From contig CABTWP010000003.1 in NCBI GenBank assembly GCA_902488525.1, positions 4,640 to 68,639 on the forward strand: a stretch of 64,000 bases of DNA. Direction: 5' to 3'. The notes under the pieces are model-generated. The model had not been told where the DNA came from. It did not search any database and worked only from the letters and a program-made list of their open reading frames with translations. This DNA is from an uncultured Collinsella sp. GTDB lineage: Bacteria; Actinomycetota; Coriobacteriia; Coriobacteriales; Coriobacteriaceae. The position numbers and the translations under genes were made by a program. Shown one piece after another: positions 51,428 through 60,455 of this stretch (its first letter is position 1; every line of letters begins with the position of its first letter).

Positions 51428-52426
51428 CTATTTCGCCATTACGCTGCGGCCGGCTTCGACGCGCTTGCGCTGGGCGGCGCGCTCCTCGCCGGTCAGACGC
51501 TCAAAGAGATGCCCGATAAGCGAGGCGAGTACCTGCTGAAACAGCGTTCCGCACATGACGGGAAACACGACTTCGCCCGGAAAGTACTGCGTGGCGATGA
51601 CGGCGCCCGAAGAGATGTTACGCATGCCGCAGGTAAAGCACATGGTGGTCGTCTCGCTATATGGCAGATGCAGCGTATGGGCGACCAGAAAACCGACGAC
51701 AAAGCCACTGATGGCGAAGACCAAAATAAAGAGGGCGACTTCCAAGCGCACCGCGTTCATGTGCAGCACGTACTCGCTCATGGCGGTGGAGTTGGAGGCG
51801 ATAACGCCCATCATCATGAATTTGCAGGCGGGCGAGAGCACGGGGGAGAGTTTTTCGTGCCCCCATCCGCGCGTGAGCTCGTTGATCACGATGCCGAGCA
51901 CGGCGGGGATGGCGATCATAAAGGCCATGTCTTGCATCATGCTCGGCACATCGATCGAGACGGTGGCGCCCAGCAGGAGCTTGAGCGTGAGCGGAATCGT
52001 CATAGGGGAGATAACCGAGGACGTCAGGATGATGGTGAGCGCGAGCGGGCCGTTGCCGCCGAACATGCTAATCCACATAAAGGCAGTGACCGCCACGGGT
52101 ACGCTGTACTCGAGCACGATGCCGCAGACAAGGTTGGGATTGGAGCCAAAGAATAACGATCCCATGGCATAGGCCGCGATGGGAATAAGCGCCGCCGAGA
52201 CGAGCAGTGCCAAAATCAGGTGCAGGGGACGGCGGAACACCTCGGCTACCTGGTGGAAGGTGTTGCTGAGCGCACCCTGAAACGTCATAAAGGCGAAGAG
52301 GGCGGGAACAATGGGCTTGAGCACGCCAATCTGCTGGGGAAAGAGCACGCCGAGCGCCACGCAAATCGGAACGATGACCTGCATATGCCCCGCGAGGAAC
52401 TTTCCCAGTCCAGTCCATTGCTTCAT
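51428..52426 (-). CDS. Bile acid:sodium symporter (BASS) family transporter
   Basis: A 332-aa membrane protein with nine or ten hydrophobic segments; VPALFAFMTFQGALSNTF, GIVLEYSVPVAVTAFMW and TTTMCFTCGMRNISSGAV fit the SBF/BASS fold. Members move bile acids, organic acids or pantoate-like anions with sodium. In gut bacteria bile acid use is possible but unproven. The ATG has only a weak RBS (CGGGAC). It is divergent from the recJ gene. Confidence 0.82.
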   Translation of the reverse strand: MKQWTGLGKFLAGHMQVIVPICVALGVLFPQQIGVLKPIVPALFAFMTFQGALSNTFHQVAEVFRRPLHLILALLVSAALIPIAAYAMGSLFFGSNPNLVCGIVLEYSVPVAVTAFMWISMFGGNGPLALTIILTSSVISPMTIPLTLKLLLGATVSIDVPSMMQDMAFMIAIPAVLGIVINELTRGWGHEKLSPVLSPACKFMMMGVIASNSTAMSEYVLHMNAVRLEVALFILVFAISGFVVGFLVAHTLHLPYSETTTMCFTCGMRNISSGAVIATQYFPGEVVFPVMCGTLFQQVLASLIGHLFERLTGEERAAQRKRVEAGRSVMAK

Positions 52427-52586
52427 ATGTCCCGTGACTCCCTTTATCCGCGAACTCGTTTGTATGGATATGCTAGACGCTCGTATGCGTCCGTGCGGCT
52501 GAAACGCTCGATTATTTCGAGGCTATTACCGGCATCGTTTACCGAAACCGCGGCGTGCTGCGGCGATTTGCGTCCGCGCCGCACGG

Positions 52587-52592
52587 TATAAT
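52587..52592 (+). promoter_or_regulatory. -10 element upstream of the recJ-helicase gene
   Basis: A perfect TATAAT lies 62 bases before the leader ORF. The -35 region (CGATTT-like at 17-base spacing) is poor. It probably drives the leader ORF, recJ-helicase and perhaps the genes behind. Confidence 0.45.
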
Positions 52593-52648
52593 AAATCCGT
52601 TCAACAGATCTGCCTGCCGAAGCGGGCATACACAGAGGACTCATCGCT

Positions 52649-52714
52649 ATGAACCGTGAGAGGTATCGCGGCGACCTGCCCCTATCGGGGGTGGGCGCCT
52701 ATGTCATCGCTTAA
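52649..52714 (+). CDS. 21-aa leader ORF overlapping the recJ start
   Basis: MNRERYRGDLPLSGVGAYVI then Ala and stop. Its RBS (GAGGAC, about 6 bases before the ATG) is better than that of the recJ gene. The stop codon lies inside recJ codons 4-5, in another frame, so ribosomes finishing it could restart on the recJ ATG. Coding status is uncertain. Confidence 0.4.
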   Translation: MNRERYRGDLPLSGVGAYVIA

Positions 52715-55700
52715 GACGACGCATCGCTGGGCGGTCGCTCGGCAAAACCCCGAGCTCGAAAAGGAGCTTTCGGCTGGCCTGGGCATACCCGGGCTGGTGG
52801 CGCGCATTATGGTTGCGCACGGCATTACATCCATCGAGGAAGGCCAACTGTTTTTGACGCCTTCGCTCGATCGCGACTGGGCGGACCCGCTCGTTATTCC
52901 GGGCATGGCGGTCGTCGCCGACCGCGTTGAGCGCGCTGTTCGCAGTCACGAGCGCATCGCCGTCTTTGGCGATTTTGACGTCGACGGCATAACGTCGACT
53001 TGTCTGTTGACCGAGGCGCTGCGGATGTTTGGCGCCAATGTCACACCGTTTATCCCGCACCGCTTTGACGAGGGGTATGGCCTGTCGCGTGCGGCGCTCG
53101 ACCGCGTCAACGAGCTCGCCCAACCCAACCTGATTGTGACCGTCGATAACGGTATTGCTGCCAAGGAAGAGGTCTCCTATCTGGAGAGCCTGGGGATCGA
53201 TTTGGTGGTCACGGACCATCACGAGCCTTCCGACCAGGTGCCGCAGGGCGTGCCCCTGACCGACCCCAAGCTCGAGGACGAGGGTCCCTCGCGCGAGCTT
53301 GCCGGTGCCGGCGTGGCACTCAAACTGGTGCAGGTCCTGGGCGAGCGTTTGGGCAAGCCGTCGTATTGGCGTTCGCTGATAGAGGTCGCGGCGCTGGGCA
53401 CCGTATCCGACATGATGCCGCTCACGCCCGAGAATCGCGCACTGGTCGCCGAGGGCATCCAGCAGATGCGCGTGACGGCCCGTCCCGGCTATATCGCGCT
53501 TGCCGCACTTGCCAAGGCCGATCTTTCTACCATTACGGCCGACGGCCTGTCATTCTCGCTCATTCCCCGCTTAAACGCTGCCGGTCGCATGGCCGATCCC
53601 AAGCTGGCGCTCGACCTGCTGCTTGCCCGCAATCCCATCGAAGCAAGCGCGCTGGCGGCTGAGCTCGAGGAAATCAACCGCCAGCGCCGTGAGATCGAGG
53701 CGGAGCTCACGCGCGATGCCATGGCAAAGGTCGAGGAGACCTATGACGGCGGACGCGCGATCGTCGTGGGCGGCGAAGGCTGGCACGAGGGTGTCAAGGG
53801 CATCGTGGCAAGCCGTCTGACCAACCGCTATCACGTGCCGGCGCTGCTGTTCTCGATCGAGGACGGTATCGCGCGCGGCTCTGGTCGCTCGGTGGGCAAA
53901 GTTAACCTGTTTGACGCCGTCGAGCGCTGTTCCGACCTGCTGATTCGTCGCGGCGGACATGCCGGTGCGGTGGGTGTGACCATCGAGGCATCCAAGCTCG
54001 ATGAATTCCGTCGTCGCCTTTCCGCCGTGCTATCGGAGATTCCCGCCGAGGACTTTGAAGACATCGACGAGGTTGCCGCCACGGTCGACCTTTCCGAGCT
54101 GAATATCGAGACTATAGAGCAGATTTCCCGTCTTGAGCCGTTTGGCCAGGGCAACAAGGTGCCGCTGCTGGCCGCCGAGGGCGTGACGATGTGCGATCGC
54201 GCCGTGGTGGGCAAAACCGGCGAGCACATGCGCTTTGTGGCGACCGATGGCGCCGCAAGCGTGCCGGCCATTATGTTCCGCGTGCCGCAAATCGATAAGC
54301 TCATCAACTGCGATAGTGCTGTCGACTTGGTGTTCGAGGCCGTTGCCGAGCATTGGCAGGGGCGTGTGAAGCCCAAGCTCATGATCAAGGATGTTCTGGT
54401 CCGCGATACCACGCTGCCCAGCGTCGACGATCCGGCATGCGAGCTTCGTCGTGGCGTGCAGCCGGCGGATTCCGGCCTGCGCCTGGAGTCGCGTAAGCGC
54501 GAGACACTCGCCCAGCTTTCTTATACCGAGCTGACGCGCTCGCTTATCCATAGCTTTATAGGCTCGAACCAGCCGCACCGCGCGCAGGTCGAGGCGCTCG
54601 ATGCCCTGGCCGATCACCAAAGTGTTCTGGCCGTTATGGGAACGGGGCGCGGCAAGTCGCTCATCTTCCATGTGCATGCCGCGCGCGAGGCGGTTCTTCG
54701 CGGGCGTGCGAGCATCTTTGTCTATCCGCTGCGCGCGCTCGTTGCCGACCAGGCCTATCACCTCTCGTCGACGATGGCCGCGCTCGGCATTGGCGTCGGC
54801 GTGTTGACCGGCGAGACCGTGGAGGCGGCGCGCGATGACGTGTTCGCCGGTCTAGCTTCGGGCCGCACCGGTATCGTGCTCACGACACCCGAGTTCCTGT
54901 CTATCCACCGTGACCGTTTCGCGCGTTCGGGCCGCATCGGCTTTGTCGTTATCGATGAGGCGCACCACGCCGGCCTTGCCAAGGGCGGCGACCGTAGCGC
55001 CTATCTTGACATGCCCGATATCCTCAAAGCCCTGGGTGACCCGGTCGTTATGGCTGCGACGGCCACCGCGACGGCTCCGGTCGTGGCCGAGCTTGCCCGC
55101 ATGCTGCCGATCACTCGCACGGTGGTCGACGAGACGGTGCGCGAGAACCTGCGGCTCGAGGACGACCGTGATCTTGCAAGTCGCGAGAACCGTTTGGTGT
55201 CGATTGTGGCGACGGGGGAAAAGACCGTCATCTACGTCAATTCGCGCGACCAGTCCGTGGCGCTCGCCAAGACGTTGCGCAAACGTGTGCCCGATTGCGC
55301 AACCCATATCGCGTTCTATAACGCGGGGCTTGCGCGTTCCGATCGCCGTCGCGTGGAGGAAGCATTCCGAGACGGAAGCCTCAGCTGCATCGTCTCGACC
55401 TCCGCCTTTGGCGAGGGTGTCAACCTGCCCGATATCCGCCATGTCGTGCTCTACCACATGCCGTTTGGCGCCATCGAGTTCAACCAGATGAGCGGCCGCG
55501 CCGGTCGCGATGGCCAGCCCGCCGTGATCCATCTGCTCTATTCGTCGCGCGACGCCCGCATTAACGAGCGCCTGCTCGACTGCTATGCGCCCGAGCGCGA
55601 CGAGCTCGTCACGCTCTATCGTGCGTTGCAGACCATGTGGCGCTCCAACCGCGGCAAGACCGGGGACGATTCCTTTAGCGCGAGCGATATCAACATCGCG

Positions 55701-55988
55701 CAGATGTGCCTTGCCATCGATGCTCGCACGCCGGTCGACGAGCGCTCGGTGGAAAGCGGCTTGGGAATCTTCGAAGAGCTTGGTTTCTGTCGCGTTTCGG
55801 GGTTTGACGATACCCGTCGCATCGCGATGGCCGAAAACCCCGGCCGCGTGCAATTGAGCAGGTCGATTCGCTATTTGGAGGGCTTGCGCTCGCGCATGGA
55901 GTTCTCGGCTTTTCGGAGCTGGGCACTCGATTCGTGCGCTTCTGATATGCTAGCCAAAGTTAACCGCCCGATCGTTCCGCGGGCTTAG
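52701..55988 (+). CDS. recJ: RecJ exonuclease fused to a RecQ-like helicase
   Basis: A 1095-aa fusion. The N-terminal half is RecJ, a 5'-3' single-strand DNA exonuclease: VFGDFDVDGITS (about residue 75), VTDHHEP, SFSLIPRLNAAGRM, IRRGGHAGAVG (DHHA1) and an OB-like segment. Residues about 620-960 are an SF2 helicase: MGTGRGKSLIFHV (Walker A), VYPLRALVADQ, VVIDEAHHAG (DEAH), MAATATATAP (III), VIYVNSRDQ (IV), STSAFGEGVNLPD (V), NQMSGRAGRDGQ (VI). A C-terminal winged-helix-like tail follows. Joining the nuclease to its helicase should couple unwinding and resection in one chain. Overlapping leader ORF suggests translational coupling. Confidence 0.92.
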   Translation: MSSLKTTHRWAVARQNPELEKELSAGLGIPGLVARIMVAHGITSIEEGQLFLTPSLDRDWADPLVIPGMAVVADRVERAVRSHERIAVFGDFDVDGITSTCLLTEALRMFGANVTPFIPHRFDEGYGLSRAALDRVNELAQPNLIVTVDNGIAAKEEVSYLESLGIDLVVTDHHEPSDQVPQGVPLTDPKLEDEGPSRELAGAGVALKLVQVLGERLGKPSYWRSLIEVAALGTVSDMMPLTPENRALVAEGIQQMRVTARPGYIALAALAKADLSTITADGLSFSLIPRLNAAGRMADPKLALDLLLARNPIEASALAAELEEINRQRREIEAELTRDAMAKVEETYDGGRAIVVGGEGWHEGVKGIVASRLTNRYHVPALLFSIEDGIARGSGRSVGKVNLFDAVERCSDLLIRRGGHAGAVGVTIEASKLDEFRRRLSAVLSEIPAEDFEDIDEVAATVDLSELNIETIEQISRLEPFGQGNKVPLLAAEGVTMCDRAVVGKTGEHMRFVATDGAASVPAIMFRVPQIDKLINCDSAVDLVFEAVAEHWQGRVKPKLMIKDVLVRDTTLPSVDDPACELRRGVQPADSGLRLESRKRETLAQLSYTELTRSLIHSFIGSNQPHRAQVEALDALADHQSVLAVMGTGRGKSLIFHVHAAREAVLRGRASIFVYPLRALVADQAYHLSSTMAALGIGVGVLTGETVEAARDDVFAGLASGRTGIVLTTPEFLSIHRDRFARSGRIGFVVIDEAHHAGLAKGGDRSAYLDMPDILKALGDPVVMAATATATAPVVAELARMLPITRTVVDETVRENLRLEDDRDLASRENRLVSIVATGEKTVIYVNSRDQSVALAKTLRKRVPDCATHIAFYNAGLARSDRRRVEEAFRDGSLSCIVSTSAFGEGVNLPDIRHVVLYHMPFGAIEFNQMSGRAGRDGQPAVIHLLYSSRDARINERLLDCYAPERDELVTLYRALQTMWRSNRGKTGDDSFSASDINIAQMCLAIDARTPVDERSVESGLGIFEELGFCRVSGFDDTRRIAMAENPGRVQLSRSIRYLEGLRSRMEFSAFRSWALDSCASDMLAKVNRPIVPRA

Positions 55989-56003
55989 GGGAAGGGGACC
56001 TCG

Positions 56004-58364
56004 ATGGATGCCGCAGCCCGTACCGCCCATGATTCCACCCTCCAGCCGTTCTCGGAGATGGAGCACTATAAGCATGCCGATGAGCTGCCGCCCGAGATTA
56101 TGGCGGACAGCTACGACAAGCTGGAGCGCCTGTGCCTCAAATATATGAATGAGGACGACTATTCTAAGGTTGAGCAGGCCTACTGCTTTGCCGCCGAGAA
56201 GCACTGCAACCAAAAGCGCCGTTCGGGCGAGATGTACATTAACCATCCCGTCGAGGTTGCCATCATTTTGGCCGATCTCAAAATGGACTGCGATGTGGTG
56301 TGCGCCGCGCTGCTGCACGATACCGTCGAGGATACCGAGACCTCGCTTGCCGATGTTTCCGGCCTGTTTGGCGATACGGTGGCCGAGCTCGTCGATGGCG
56401 TGACCAAGCTCACCAACATCGAAGTCGACAGCATGGACGAGAAGCAGGCCCTCACGCTGCGCAAGATGTTTCTCGCCATGTCCAAGGACATCCGCGTCAT
56501 CATCGTTAAGCTTGCCGACCGTCTGCACAACATGCGCACCCTTGCAGCCCTGCGTGAAGACCGTCGTCTGTTTAAGGCGCGCGAGACCATGGACGTATAC
56601 GCGCCCTTGGCCGACCGCCTGGGCATGAGCTCTATCAAGTGGGAGCTCGAGGACCTGTCCTTCTTCTACTTGGAGCCCGATGCCTATCAGCGCATCGCGC
56701 GCATGGTGGCAGAGTCACGTGAGGTTCGCGAGCGCTATCTGGCCGAGACCATCAAGACGCTCACCGACGAACTCAACCGCATTGGCCTGGAGGACTTCCA
56801 GATCAACGGCCGTTCCAAGCACTATTGGTCCATCTACCAAAAGATGAAGCGCAAGGGCAAGGAATTCTCCGAGATCTACGACCTGGTGGCATTGCGCGTC
56901 ATCACGCATTCGGTGCGCGATTGCTACTCCACGCTCGGCGCGGTGCATACGCTGTGGCACCCCATGCCCGGTCGCTTTAAAGATTATATCGCCATGCCCA
57001 AGGTCAATAACTACCAGTCGCTCCATACGACGGTTATCGGCCCCACGGCTCGTCCGCTCGAGATTCAGATTCGAACCTACGAGATGCATGAGCAGGCCGA
57101 GTACGGCATTGCCGCCCACTGGCTTTATAAGAAATCGGGCGGATCGTCTGCTTCCAAGACCAATGACGCTCAACGTTTGGACGACCAGATCAACTGGCTC
57201 AAGCACTCGCTCGATTGGGCTGCGTCTGATGAGATTACCGACGCCAAGGAATACCTGCACTCGCTGAAGGTCGATCTGTTCGATCAGGAGATCTTTGTCT
57301 TCACGCCCAAAGGCGAGGTCATGGCGCTTCGTGCCGGCTCCACGCCGCTCGACTTTGCCTACGCCGTTCACACCGAGGTGGGAAACCACTGCGTCGGCGC
57401 TAAGATCAACGGTGCGGTGGCCCCGCTCACGCACGAGATCAAGACGGGCGACCGCGTTGAAATCCTGACCAACAAGAGTTCTAAGCCGTCGCGCGATTGG
57501 CTCAAGATCGTCAAGACGCCTTCGGCCAAGTCTAAGATCCGTCGCTACTTTGCCGCCGCGACCAAGGACGACGACGCTGCTGCCGGCCGCGATATACTGG
57601 CCAAGGACCTGCGTAAGCGTGGCTATGGCATTTCTACGCCGCGTTCGACGCGTGCGCTCAACGCCGTGGCGGAGCAGTTTAACTTCAAGCAGCTCGAGGA
57701 CCTGTTTGCCGCCGTCGGCGCCGGCAAGGTTGCCCCGCGCGCTGTGGGCAATAAGGTCGAGCAAATCTTGGACCCCAAGCCCGAGGAGCAGCTCACCAAG
57801 GCCGAGGCTATCGCCGAGGTCGTGAAGCAGCCCGCTCGCGGCTCCAACCGCAAGCCGCAAAAGCGCGGCAAGAGCGCCAGTAACGGCATTATCGTCAAGG
57901 GCGAGAGCAACAGCGGCCTGCTGGTCCGTTTGGCTCATTGCTGCAACCCCGTGACGGGCGACGATATCGTCGGCTTCATTACGCGCGGTCGTGGCGTTTC
58001 GGTGCATCGCGCCAACTGCCCTAACGTCAAGGGTCTTATGGAACATCCCGAGCGCATGATCGATGTGGAGTGGGACGGCGCTGCCGACACCCTCTTCCAG
58101 GTCGAGATCGTGGTCGAGTGCCTGGACCGCATGGGCCTGCTCAAGGATGTCACCATTGCCATTGGCGATGCGGGCGGCAATATCCTTTCTGCCGCCACGT
58201 CGACCAACCGCGAGGGTATTGCAACCCTGCGCTTTATGGTCGAGATCTCGGACGCGAGCGGTCTGGATCCGCTGCTGGCTTCCATCAGCAGTGTCGATTC
58301 GGTCTACGACGCTCGCCGCCTGATGCCCGGCGAGGGCGGAGCGCAACTCAAGCGCCGTGTGTAG
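56004..58364 (+). CDS. Bifunctional (p)ppGpp synthase/hydrolase
   Basis: A 786-aa RelA/SpoT homologue. HD hydrolase domain (about 50-200: LLHDTVEDTE, LADRLHNMRTL), synthetase domain (about 250-370: EIYDLVALRVIT, MPKVNNYQSLHT, EIQIRTYEMHEQAE), TGS (about 430-490: FTPKGEVMALRAG), a helical/zinc-finger region with HCCNPVTGDDIVGF, and a C-terminal ACT domain. The HD motif is intact, so both activities are expected. RBS GAAGGGGACC. It follows recJ by 15 bases and precedes an MBL hydrolase after a terminator. It makes the stringent-response alarmone. Confidence 0.95.
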   Translation: MDAAARTAHDSTLQPFSEMEHYKHADELPPEIMADSYDKLERLCLKYMNEDDYSKVEQAYCFAAEKHCNQKRRSGEMYINHPVEVAIILADLKMDCDVVCAALLHDTVEDTETSLADVSGLFGDTVAELVDGVTKLTNIEVDSMDEKQALTLRKMFLAMSKDIRVIIVKLADRLHNMRTLAALREDRRLFKARETMDVYAPLADRLGMSSIKWELEDLSFFYLEPDAYQRIARMVAESREVRERYLAETIKTLTDELNRIGLEDFQINGRSKHYWSIYQKMKRKGKEFSEIYDLVALRVITHSVRDCYSTLGAVHTLWHPMPGRFKDYIAMPKVNNYQSLHTTVIGPTARPLEIQIRTYEMHEQAEYGIAAHWLYKKSGGSSASKTNDAQRLDDQINWLKHSLDWAASDEITDAKEYLHSLKVDLFDQEIFVFTPKGEVMALRAGSTPLDFAYAVHTEVGNHCVGAKINGAVAPLTHEIKTGDRVEILTNKSSKPSRDWLKIVKTPSAKSKIRRYFAAATKDDDAAAGRDILAKDLRKRGYGISTPRSTRALNAVAEQFNFKQLEDLFAAVGAGKVAPRAVGNKVEQILDPKPEEQLTKAEAIAEVVKQPARGSNRKPQKRGKSASNGIIVKGESNSGLLVRLAHCCNPVTGDDIVGFITRGRGVSVHRANCPNVKGLMEHPERMIDVEWDGAADTLFQVEIVVECLDRMGLLKDVTIAIGDAGGNILSAATSTNREGIATLRFMVEISDASGLDPLLASISSVDSVYDARRLMPGEGGAQLKRRV

Positions 58365-58398
58365 GCGCGAGAGCCTCTCAGCATCATAGATATTGGTT

Positions 58399-58435
58399 AC
58401 GTTCGAGGCATCGTTTGGTGCCTCGAACGTATTTT
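58399..58435 (+). terminator. Terminator between relA/spoT and the MBL gene
   Basis: ACGTTCGAGGCA (58399-58410) pairs perfectly with TGCCTCGAACGT (58419-58430) around TCGTTTGG, followed by ATTTTAG. The MBL gene then needs its own promoter or read-through. Confidence 0.8.
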
Positions 58436-58452
58436 AGAAGGAGGGTATGCGC

Positions 58453-59136
58453 ATGGACGATATGACTTTGGACCTGACACCCCGAGGCGCGGCTTCGATT
58501 GAGGCGCTCGTCAACGGCCCCATTCAGACCAACAGCTACGCCGTGATTTCGAATGACGAGTGCTTAATCGTCGATCCGGCGTGGGAGGGCGAGCGTCTTG
58601 TGGAGCATATCCGCACCGCGCATCCCGAGGTGCGCGTACTCGGCTCTGTCTGCACGCACGGTCACGCCGACCATGTTGGCGGGGTTGCCGGGGTTCGAGC
58701 CGTCGTTGGCGACAGCGCACTATATGAGTTGTGCGCTAAGGACGTGACGGTACCTCGCGCAAATATCGAGGAGCAGCGCGCCATGTGGGGTGTCGAGACG
58801 CCCGATCCGGGTGAGCCGACGCGTTTGCTTGCCGAGGGCGATGCAATCGAGGTGGGCGACGTCTGTCTGCAGGTGATCGAGACGCCGGGGCATACGCCGG
58901 GCGGCATCGTCCTGTTCGCCGCGACCGAGCAGGGGAACATCGCCTTTGTGGGCGACACGCTTTTCCCGGGCAGCCACGGTCGTACCGATCTTTCCGGCGG
59001 TGACGAGGCGGCGATTATGCGCTCGCTCTCCAAACTTGCCAAGACGCTTCCGCCCGATACCGTTTGCTTGACGGGCCATGGCGATTCGACCACGATGGCG
59101 CGCGAGCTTATGCAGAACCCGTTTATGCAGATGTAG
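58453..59136 (+). CDS. MBL-fold hydrolase (glyoxalase II-like)
   Basis: A 227-aa metallo-beta-lactamase-fold hydrolase. The metal motif is THGHADHVGG, with later ligands in TPGHTPGG, VGDTLFPGSHG and TGHGDST. Closest in layout to the small glyoxalase II-like or YcbL-like hydrolases. ATG 58453 is 8 bases from GGAGGG; the ATG at 58447 is too near. It often follows relA/spoT in Actinobacteria, so the pairing is not unusual. Substrate unknown. Confidence 0.85.
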   Translation: MDDMTLDLTPRGAASIEALVNGPIQTNSYAVISNDECLIVDPAWEGERLVEHIRTAHPEVRVLGSVCTHGHADHVGGVAGVRAVVGDSALYELCAKDVTVPRANIEEQRAMWGVETPDPGEPTRLLAEGDAIEVGDVCLQVIETPGHTPGGIVLFAATEQGNIAFVGDTLFPGSHGRTDLSGGDEAAIMRSLSKLAKTLPPDTVCLTGHGDSTTMARELMQNPFMQM

Positions 59137-59330
59137 GCTCGAAGCCGTCTTTCGAACCACGAAGACCGGTCAATCGTCAAGCTATTTTCCCCAGTGGGTC
59201 GATTCTGTGGGGCAAACGGTTAAAATTTGTCCAATCGGATGGTATTCGTGAACAAACGAACGTTTATGCTCGGGTATGTCGTGGTAAAATCTCAGGCGTT
59301 ATCGGAGCAACCTTACAGGAGGTTTCTTTT

Positions 59331-60197
59331 ATGCTCGTCAACGCAGCAGACATGCTCAAGAAGGCCGAGGCCGGCAAGTACGGTCTCGGTGCCTTCAACA
59401 CCAACAACCTCGAGTGGACCCTGGCTATTCTCCAGGCCGCCGAGGAGGCCAAGTCTCCGCTGATCCTTCAGTGCACCGCTGGTGCCGCTAAGTGGATGGG
59501 CGGTTTCAAGGTCTGCGCCGACATGGTTAAGGCTGCCGTCGAGGCCACGGGCGTTACCGTTCCCGTCGCCCTTCACCTCGATCACGGTTCTTACGAGGAC
59601 TGCTTCAAGTGCATCGAGGCCGGCTTCACGTCCATCATGTATGACGGCTCTCACGAGGAGACCTTCCAGCTTAACCTCGACCGCACCAAGGAGCTCGTTG
59701 AGCTTGCCCACTCCAAGGGCATGTCCATCGAGGCCGAGGTCGGCGGCATCGGCGGCACCGAGGACGGCGTGACCTCCAGCGGCGAGCTCGCTGATCCTGC
59801 TGAGTGCAAGCAGATTGCTGACCTGGGCGTCGACTTCCTCGCTTGCGGTATCGGCAACATCCACGGCGTGTACCCTGCCGACTGGGCTGGCCTTTCCTTC
59901 GAGCGCCTGGGCGAGATCAAGGCTCAGACCGGCGACCTGCCCCTCGTCCTGCACGGTGGCACCGGCATCCCCGAGGATCAGATCAAGAAGGCCATCTCCC
60001 TGGGTATCTCCAAGATCAACGTCAACACCGATCTGCAGCTCGTCTTCGCCAAGGGCGTTCGCGAGTACATCGAGGCCGGCAAGGATCAGCAGGGCAAGGG
60101 CTTTGACCCCCGCAAGCTCCTCAAGCCTGGTCGCGACAACATCGTTGCCCGCACCAAGGAGCTCATGGAGGAGTTTGGCTCCGTCAACAAGGCGTAA
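59331..60197 (+). CDS. fba: Class II fructose-bisphosphate aldolase
   Basis: Zinc-dependent reversible cleavage of fructose 1,6-bisphosphate in glycolysis. A 288-aa enzyme: ALHLDHGSYEDC (catalytic Asp and Zn ligand His), EAEVGGIGGTEDG, CGIGNIHGVY (Zn ligand), LVLHGGTGIPEDQI (phosphate/Zn ligand) and KINVNTDLQLVF. The ATG at 59331 follows AGGAGG at 8 bases; an upstream in-frame extension is not homologous-looking. A candidate promoter (TTTATG, 16 bases, TAAAAT) lies at 59263-59290. A long hairpin follows. Codon use is strongly biased, as in highly expressed genes. Confidence 0.95.
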   Translation: MLVNAADMLKKAEAGKYGLGAFNTNNLEWTLAILQAAEEAKSPLILQCTAGAAKWMGGFKVCADMVKAAVEATGVTVPVALHLDHGSYEDCFKCIEAGFTSIMYDGSHEETFQLNLDRTKELVELAHSKGMSIEAEVGGIGGTEDGVTSSGELADPAECKQIADLGVDFLACGIGNIHGVYPADWAGLSFERLGEIKAQTGDLPLVLHGGTGIPEDQIKKAISLGISKINVNTDLQLVFAKGVREYIEAGKDQQGKGFDPRKLLKPGRDNIVARTKELMEEFGSVNKA

Positions 60198-60219
60198 GTA
60201 GCGGTTTAACTTTCCCGTC

Positions 60220-60312
60220 GGAGGCCCCGTTCACCCTACGCTTTTCCCTTGCGCTCACCTGGCTTTGCCAGAAGTCGCGCAATGGGAAAAGCTTCGGGTG
60301 AACGGGGCCTCC
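60220..60312 (+). terminator. 93-nt interrupted hairpin after fba
   Basis: The outer arms of 17 bp (60220-60236 and 60296-60312, starting GGAGGCCCCGTTCACCC) are perfectly complementary. Inside follow GCTTTTCCC/GGGAAAAGC, TTGCGC/GCGCAA and a CTGGC-TTT-GCCAG tip. TTCGTTAAC follows with only a weak T-run. It could terminate fba or stabilise its mRNA. Confidence 0.65.
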
Positions 60313-60455
60313 TTCGTTAACTCGCTACAGGGTTACTGGGCTGAATTCATTTTTTCTAGGTACCGTTTATCGGTGTTGAGAGTTCCTTTATTGGGGCTTT
60401 CTTTTTTATCTCGCTACAATGGACTTCAAGCGTTCTAGTGACTTGGAGTTTTAGT

